The translations under genes and the position numbers were made by a program. The notes beneath the pieces were generated by a model that was not told where the DNA came from, made no database searches, and saw only the letters and a list, made by a program, of their open reading frames with translations. A stretch of 64,000 nt of DNA, taken from the NCBI RefSeq assembly GCF_029835735.1, contig NZ_JAOEAL010000002.1:62001-126000 (forward strand), in the 5' to 3' direction. Of the stretch, positions 59,731 through 64,000 are shown in pieces; position 1 is the first letter of the stretch, and every line of letters starts with the position of its first letter. This DNA comes from Shewanella sp. GD04112 (lineage in GTDB: Bacteria; Pseudomonadota; Gammaproteobacteria; Enterobacterales; Shewanellaceae).

Positions 59731-60708
59731 TCAGTTACTGTTAAAGTGCTGGCAGCATTTAGCAAAATGCCGTCGTCGCTTTTCGAGATGTTCGCAATAA
59801 TCGGTTAGTGCTTGCAGAGTGCCCACTGGACCATGAAATAGTTTGCCAAACTCTGTGGTTAGTTTGAGCCAATTGTCATGGGGGATATTTAATCTGTTCA
59901 GTATCTTGGTGCTACTTTCGTTGATACATCCACGTTTATCATTGCGAATGATTCGGCCTGTATCATCGACTAATTCGAGGTAATCCATTAATGAAAACGC
60001 AATGCCATTGGGTTGGTTGTCGCACTCGTTACCAATAAACGGCAGGAGATTGCTTGGCTGCTCACCTTTTAATGCGGCCCGAATACGTAGTTGGATACTG
60101 GTATGGTCGGATTGTTCTAGTGTATCAGCGAGTTGCGCTCGAATCGGATTTAAATCAACGTAAGTCATACAGGCTAACACCGCAGCTTTATCGAGTAGGG
60201 CTTGCGATTTAAATCGCCCCTCCCAGAAACGACCTGTACAGTTATCCTCTTGATTTGCTTGTCTTGCAATCGGTTCGTTGAGGCAGCGCATAAACCATGA
60301 GATATCACATAATCGACTGCGATAAAGGGCGATTGAGTGCTTTAATCTGTTAACCTCATACGCCTCGACCAACTCACCTTTGGCGAATTTGTGCGTTAAC
60401 ACATCGCCTTTAAACAACTTATGCCATTGCTCAAGCACTTCGCGGTCAGTCCAACGATTTGCCGTCTCGATATCGACTCGTAGCACCACATGCAGATGAT
60501 TCGACATCACTGCATAAGCAGCTACACCAATTGAAAAAACTGCTTCAAGTTCAAACAATAATGACTCTACCCAACCACGCCGATGGTCATAGTTTTTACC
60601 CGAGTAACTATCATCGCCACATAAAAAGGCACGCCGCACCACGCGACTACAGCAATGGTAATAAGGTGTGTCTTCAAGGCTTATCTGAGTTCGGCGAGGG
60701 CGCGGCAT
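59731..60708 (-). CDS. Y1 (HUH) transposase of the RAYT/IS200-like group
   Basis: 325 residues from ATG 60708, chosen for the SD AAGGAGG. MPRPRRTQISLEDTPYYHCC opening, HUH motif MSNHLHVVLRVD (~residue 70), then CLNEPIARQANQEDNCTGRF and WEGRFKSQALLDKAAVLACM, which is typical of REP-associated tyrosine transposases; catalytic Tyr probably in CMTYVDLNPIRA (~180). Such genes are usually single-copy and mobilise palindromic REP-type sequences in trans. No tnpB accompanies it. Confidence 0.85.
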   Translation of the reverse strand: MPRPRRTQISLEDTPYYHCCSRVVRRAFLCGDDSYSGKNYDHRRGWVESLLFELEAVFSIGVAAYAVMSNHLHVVLRVDIETANRWTDREVLEQWHKLFKGDVLTHKFAKGELVEAYEVNRLKHSIALYRSRLCDISWFMRCLNEPIARQANQEDNCTGRFWEGRFKSQALLDKAAVLACMTYVDLNPIRAQLADTLEQSDHTSIQLRIRAALKGEQPSNLLPFIGNECDNQPNGIAFSLMDYLELVDDTGRIIRNDKRGCINESSTKILNRLNIPHDNWLKLTTEFGKLFHGPVGTLQALTDYCEHLEKRRRHFAKCCQHFNSN

Positions 60709-60710
60709 AC

Positions 60711-60754
60711 AAACCTCCTTGTTCAATGCTTAACCAAAGCATAGTAGGAGGTTT
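60711..60754. repeat. Inverted repeat at the RAYT start
   Basis: AAACCTCCT (60711-60719) and AGGAGGTTT (about 60746-60754) with 26 nt between. It contains the SD, so translation could be masked by the stem. Confidence 0.45.
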
Positions 60755-60876
60755 ACTTCCGCGCTATTAGGGCTGGGTGTCTATGTTTTGGTTTCAGATA
60801 AAAATTTCTATGGCTTAACGCCCAACTCAGCGGGCAATTGGAGCGCAGCGTAAATTGATCCGCTGCAGTTGCTTGT

Positions 60877-62826
60877 GTACGCCCAGCATGGGCATGAACT
60901 AATGAGGTGAAAGTCCTCTGTAGGAAGGTCACCGTTCGATAACATGCTGTTATTAAACGTTAACTACTAGCGAATGGCAAGGGCTTACCCGTGAGGGGCG
61001 GTCTAAAGGAAGCCGCTAGCAAATTTGCGAGCTGATGAACAAGAACATCATATGAGGCGTAGGCTGAAGGTGAGTTGGCACAAGACGACGAAACCACGTG
61101 ATCTAACGGCCACCGTAAATGATGCAGCAGTGCAAAGAAAGTTCATGTCCTTATCTGGGGAGATCTGCTTAGCATGCGATCGGTCATTAACCAGTAAGGC
61201 TCTGGTCTACAAGTGTCTTGGCTTTTCAATTTCATCGACTGGAAAGAGCGAATTAGATGAAAACCGATAGCGCATGACGGGGCAACTCGGCATGTGATTA
61301 AGCAGAAGTCAGCAGACGGCATAGTAGCCCAACGCCTATCGTAATGGATGGGATATGGTGAGGGCTGAACATTTAGAAGAAGGAGGAGTCTTGCCAAACT
61401 TGTCGGTATTCACTACGTCGCCAGACGATTACTATCAACAGCGTATTAGCCAGCAACCAGCCTTCAGCAGCAATCTATTTCAGCAACTACTCGAACCTGA
61501 GAATCTACACCGAGCTTGGCGACAAGTTAAAGCCAATAAAGGCGCGGCGGGCATCGACGGCATGACCATTGAAGCCTTCCCGCGCTGGATGCAACAAGGC
61601 GGCTGGCAACAGTGTAAATCTCAGCTTGAGCGAGGAGAATATCAACCCGCAGCGGTCAGGCGTGTAGAGATCGATAAACCCGATGGCGGTAAACGCAAAT
61701 TGGGGATCCCCACAGTGATTGATCGTGTGATACAACAAGCAATCGCCCAGATACTCACGCCATTGTTTGACCATGACTTTTCTGTGAATAGCTTCGGCTT
61801 TAGGCCGAACAGAAATGCCCAACAGGCGGTGCTGCAAGTCAGGGATATCATCAAACAGAAGCGCAAATTTGCTGTTGATGTTGATCTGTCCAAGTTCTTT
61901 GACCGCGTCAACCACGATCTGTTGATGACTCAGTTAAGGAGTAAGGTGCAGGATAAGCGTCTGCTGGCACTTATTGGCAAATACCTACGAGCGGGCGTCA
62001 TGGTCAACGACCAATTTGAAGCAAGCTTCGAAGGTGTCCCTCAGGGCGGCCCACTCTCACCATTACTATCAAATATCATGCTGGATAGGTTGGATAAAGA
62101 ATTGGAAAGCCGAGGACATCACTTTGCCCGCTACGCTGATGACTTTATCATCTTGGTGAAGTCTCAACGGGCGGGAGAACGTGTTCTCAAGAGTATTACT
62201 CGTTATCTTGATTCGAAGCTAAAACTGATCGTTAACGAGCATAAAAGCCAAGTGGTTAAGGTAGGCCAAAGCAAGTTCCTTGGTTTTACCTTTAACCGAG
62301 GAAAGATCCAATGGCATGACAACACGTTGCACATTTTCAAACAAAAGATACGACGACTGACGAACCGCAACTGGGGAGTCAGTATGAGCTATCAACTGTT
62401 TAAACTGCGGCAATACATGCAAGGTTGGATCAATTACTTCGGCATAGCCAACGCTTATCAAGGGTGCGTCGATTTAGACCACTGGATCCGCCGCCGAGTG
62501 CGTATGTGCTACTGGCGTCAGTGGAGAAAACCACGGACTAAGGTGCAGAATCTACTTAAACGAGGGGTCAGGATCCAAGCAGCCGTTGCTTGTGGGATCA
62601 CAAGTAAAGGCCCTTGGCGTAGTTCGAAAACACCAGGAATACAGCAAGCACTGAGTAACGAGTACCTAATGAAAGCTGGATTGTATTCACTAAGAGAGGG
62701 ATGGATTGCTGTTCACTATCCTAACCAGAAAACAGGTTAGGTGTTCTAAATGAACCGCCCTGTGCGGAGCCGCATGCAGGGTGGTGTGGGGGCTGGAGGC
62801 TAGATAGATACCTCCGGCTACCCGAT
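60877..62826 (+). mobile_element. Group II intron, probable class C (attC type)
   Basis: 5' end GTACGCCCAGCATGGGC (close to the GUGYG consensus); a structured 5' region up to ~61350 without genes; an intron-encoded protein gene; then domain V-like CCGCCCTG-TGCGGAGCCGCA-CAGGGTGG and domain VI-like GGCTGGAGG / CCTCCGGCTACC ending CCGAT. Boundaries are set so that the interrupted attC is restored and could be off by 1-3 nt. Class C introns are known to target terminators and attC sites. Confidence 0.75.
61355..62740 (+). CDS. ltrA: Group II intron reverse transcriptase/maturase
   Basis: 461 residues. RT blocks: NKGAAGIDGMTIEAF (RT1), SFGFRPNRNAQQAVL (RT2a), DVDLSKFFDRVNHDLL (RT3), GVPQGGPLSPLLSNI (RT4) and YADDFIILVKS (RT5, catalytic YADD). 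Then the maturase X domain (RRLTNRNWGVSMSYQLFKLR ... QGWINYFGIANAYQ). No endonuclease domain, as in class C proteins. Splices and mobilises the intron. Confidence 0.92.
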   Translation: MVRAEHLEEGGVLPNLSVFTTSPDDYYQQRISQQPAFSSNLFQQLLEPENLHRAWRQVKANKGAAGIDGMTIEAFPRWMQQGGWQQCKSQLERGEYQPAAVRRVEIDKPDGGKRKLGIPTVIDRVIQQAIAQILTPLFDHDFSVNSFGFRPNRNAQQAVLQVRDIIKQKRKFAVDVDLSKFFDRVNHDLLMTQLRSKVQDKRLLALIGKYLRAGVMVNDQFEASFEGVPQGGPLSPLLSNIMLDRLDKELESRGHHFARYADDFIILVKSQRAGERVLKSITRYLDSKLKLIVNEHKSQVVKVGQSKFLGFTFNRGKIQWHDNTLHIFKQKIRRLTNRNWGVSMSYQLFKLRQYMQGWINYFGIANAYQGCVDLDHWIRRRVRMCYWRQWRKPRTKVQNLLKRGVRIQAAVACGITSKGPWRSSKTPGIQQALSNEYLMKAGLYSLREGWIAVHYPNQKTG

Positions 62827-62835
62827 TATGCATTT

Positions 62836-62984
62836 TCAGAAAAACACCTGCTCGGTTACAATTACTCCAGCAACCTGCTTATAGAATGGTTTGTTCTTCT
62901 CATCACAAAGCTCTATGAAACTCTTATACGTTGAGGGCTTGGTGAAAAGCAGAGTTACATCTTTCAATTGTATTAGTTCAGACT
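62836..62984 (-). pseudogene. Gene fragment between attC and IS481-type element
   Basis: Open minus-strand frame ending TGA at 62836: LKDVTLLFTKPSTYKSFIEL, CDEKNKPFYKQVAGVIVTEQ, VFF. The 5' part is cut by the IS. Not recognised; perhaps a cassette gene. Confidence 0.4.
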
Positions 62985-64000
62985 AGATCTGACACATCAT
63001 CTTGAAAAGATGAGAGTTACCCACTTTGATAAAGGTGTCGAAACTTCAATCAAAGAAAAAAGGTAACTCTCATGCTTCATACTAACAATCCCATCATTAA
63101 ACACAAAGCGGGTTTACTCAATCTCGCTGAAGAATTAGGAAACGTGTCTAGAGCGTGTAAAGTCATGGGGCTTTCCCGTGATACTTTCTATCGCTATCAA
63201 GAGCTGGTTGAAAACGGCGGCGTTGAGTCGTTGATCAATCAGTCTAGAAGAACACCTAATCTCAAGAATCGTGTCGATGATGTCACTGAAAATGCCGTCT
63301 TAACGCATGCTATCGCGTTTCCAGCCCATGGACAGTCTCGCACGAGTAATGAGCTTCGAAAACAAGGGGTATTTGTCTCTGCCAGTGGCGTGCGCTCCAT
63401 TTGGTTACGGCATGGCTTAGAGAACTTTAAAAAGCGATTAAAAGCCCTCGAAGCCAAAGTCGAGCGAGAAGGGATAATCCTGTCGGATGAACAAGTTGCT
63501 GCCCTTGAGCGTAAGCAGCAAGACGATGAAGCCTGCGGTGAAATAGAAACGCATCATCCTGGTTATCTCGGCTCGCAGGATACCTTCTACGTTGGCAATC
63601 TAAAGGGCGTAGGCCGGATATATCAGCAAACTTTTGTCGATACCTACAGCAAAGTTGCTTTCGCGAAACTGTATACCACGAAAACCCCAATCACCTCGGC
63701 CGATTTACTCAACGACAGAGTTTTACCGTTCTTTGAAGCACAGGCGCTGCCCATGTTGCGCATCTTGACTGACCGAGGAACCGAATACTGTGGCAAAGTG
63801 GAACAGCACGACTATCAGCTGTATTTAGCGATAAACGATATAGAACACACTAAGACGAAGGCACGACACCCACAAACGAATGGCATTTGCGAACGGTTCC
63901 ATAAAACCATTTTGAATGAGTTTTATCAGGTGACTTTCCGCAAAAAACTCTATGGCAACATGGAGGAACTACAGAAAGATCTGGACGAATGGCTGGCTTA
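62984..64000 (+). mobile_element. IS481-family element, right part outside the window
   Basis: Left end placed near TAGATCTGACACATC, about 90 bp before the transposase start. A GATGATGTG-type inverted motif and ATCTTGAAAAGAT palindrome follow. Right end not visible. Confidence 0.6.
63072..64000 (+). CDS. IS481-family transposase, C-terminus beyond the window
   Basis: About 309 residues visible from ATG 63072 (MLHTNNPIIKHKAGLLNLAE) and open to the right edge. N-terminal HTH (VSRACKVMGLSRDTFYRYQE). DDE catalytic residues: Asp in QTFVDTYSKVAF (~185), Asp in RILTDRGTEYCG (~240) and Glu in TNGICERFHKTI (~276). Cut-and-copy transposition; intact as far as seen. Confidence 0.9.
   Translation, partial: MLHTNNPIIKHKAGLLNLAEELGNVSRACKVMGLSRDTFYRYQELVENGGVESLINQSRRTPNLKNRVDDVTENAVLTHAIAFPAHGQSRTSNELRKQGVFVSASGVRSIWLRHGLENFKKRLKALEAKVEREGIILSDEQVAALERKQQDDEACGEIETHHPGYLGSQDTFYVGNLKGVGRIYQQTFVDTYSKVAFAKLYTTKTPITSADLLNDRVLPFFEAQALPMLRILTDRGTEYCGKVEQHDYQLYLAINDIEHTKTKARHPQTNGICERFHKTILNEFYQVTFRKKLYGNMEELQKDLDEWLA

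Larger units (their letters stand above)
60813..62831 (+). other. Integron attC site split by a group II intron
   Basis: Left part 60813-60876: inverse core GCTTAAC, then GCAATTG-GAGCGCAGCG / CCGCTGC-AGTTGC stem with loop TAAATTGAT. Right part after the intron: TATGC. Rejoined, the end reads CTTGTTATGC with core GTTATGC. The overall form matches Vibrio/Shewanella attC sites. Confidence 0.65.

Noticed and set aside
63239..63690. Leftward frames opposite the IS481-type transposase
   Set aside because: They are antisense shadows of the transposase, which has clear HTH and DDE residues.

Overview
The window reads as part of a large conjugative plasmid, or a plasmid-like integrative element, of a marine gammaproteobacterium, most likely Vibrionaceae or Shewanellaceae. 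Three things point there: an F-type (SXT/R391, IncA/C and pAQU-like) set of conjugation genes, a Rep_3 initiator inside a large iteron field with a P1-like parAB pair beside it, and integron attC-type sites. This assignment is inference from gene content. No tRNA, rRNA or CRISPR array was seen.

Layout. 1-11.3 kb: a leftward cluster of accessory and DNA-metabolism genes (cytosine methyltransferase, PemK-like toxin with a candidate antitoxin, toprim primase-like protein, a VWA/metallopeptidase-like protein, a MoxR/CobS-type AAA+ ATPase, a DUF3150-like protein and many small unknowns). Most of its genes are separated by related leaders in which an intrinsic terminator lies next to a Shine-Dalgarno (SD) site complementary to the terminator's 3' arm. 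11.3-11.7 kb: a gene-free, strongly structured stretch that may be a non-coding RNA. 11.8-14.6 kb: a UvrD-like helicase and a lipoprotein. 14.6-21.9 kb: traN-traU-traW(trbC)-traF, leftward and partly overlapping. 22.4-24.2 kb: an IS200/IS605 element with tnpA and tnpB. 24.3-25.2 kb: a RES/Xre toxin-antitoxin pair. 25.3-38.4 kb: a giant Ig-like surface protein, a DsbC/G-like thiol protein, a RecG-like helicase, a HDOD-like gene on the other strand, then traC, traV and a DsbC-like protein without CXXC. The conjugation set is therefore partial here and interrupted by non-transfer genes.

38.6-44 kb: a RecE-like exonuclease, an ankyrin-like gene, and an Abi-like gene split by a second type of IS200/IS605 element. 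44-50.6 kb: the maintenance core, with parB, parA, a ~2.3 kb iteron region around the Rep_3 initiator, an unknown gene and ssb. 50.9-59.5 kb: accessory genes, including a degenerate metalloprotease with a GlyGly-CTERM tail, a cysteine-rich micro-protein, and a broken RelE/HTH toxin-antitoxin pair that carries a second, apparently identical copy of the first IS. 57.8-64 kb: integron-like debris (attC-like palindromes, a group IIC intron inside an attC site), a Y1/RAYT transposase and an IS481-type transposase that runs off the right edge.

Most unusual items: (1) the repeated terminator/SD-complementary leaders of the 1-11 kb cluster, seen again before the exonuclease at 38.6 kb; (2) a bipartite non-coding element in four copies with an exact 73-nt spacing around the Abi, small-gene and toxin-antitoxin loci; (3) the structured region at 11.34-11.71 kb; (4) a group II intron inserted in an attC site. 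All calls come from reading the sequence; no database search was made.
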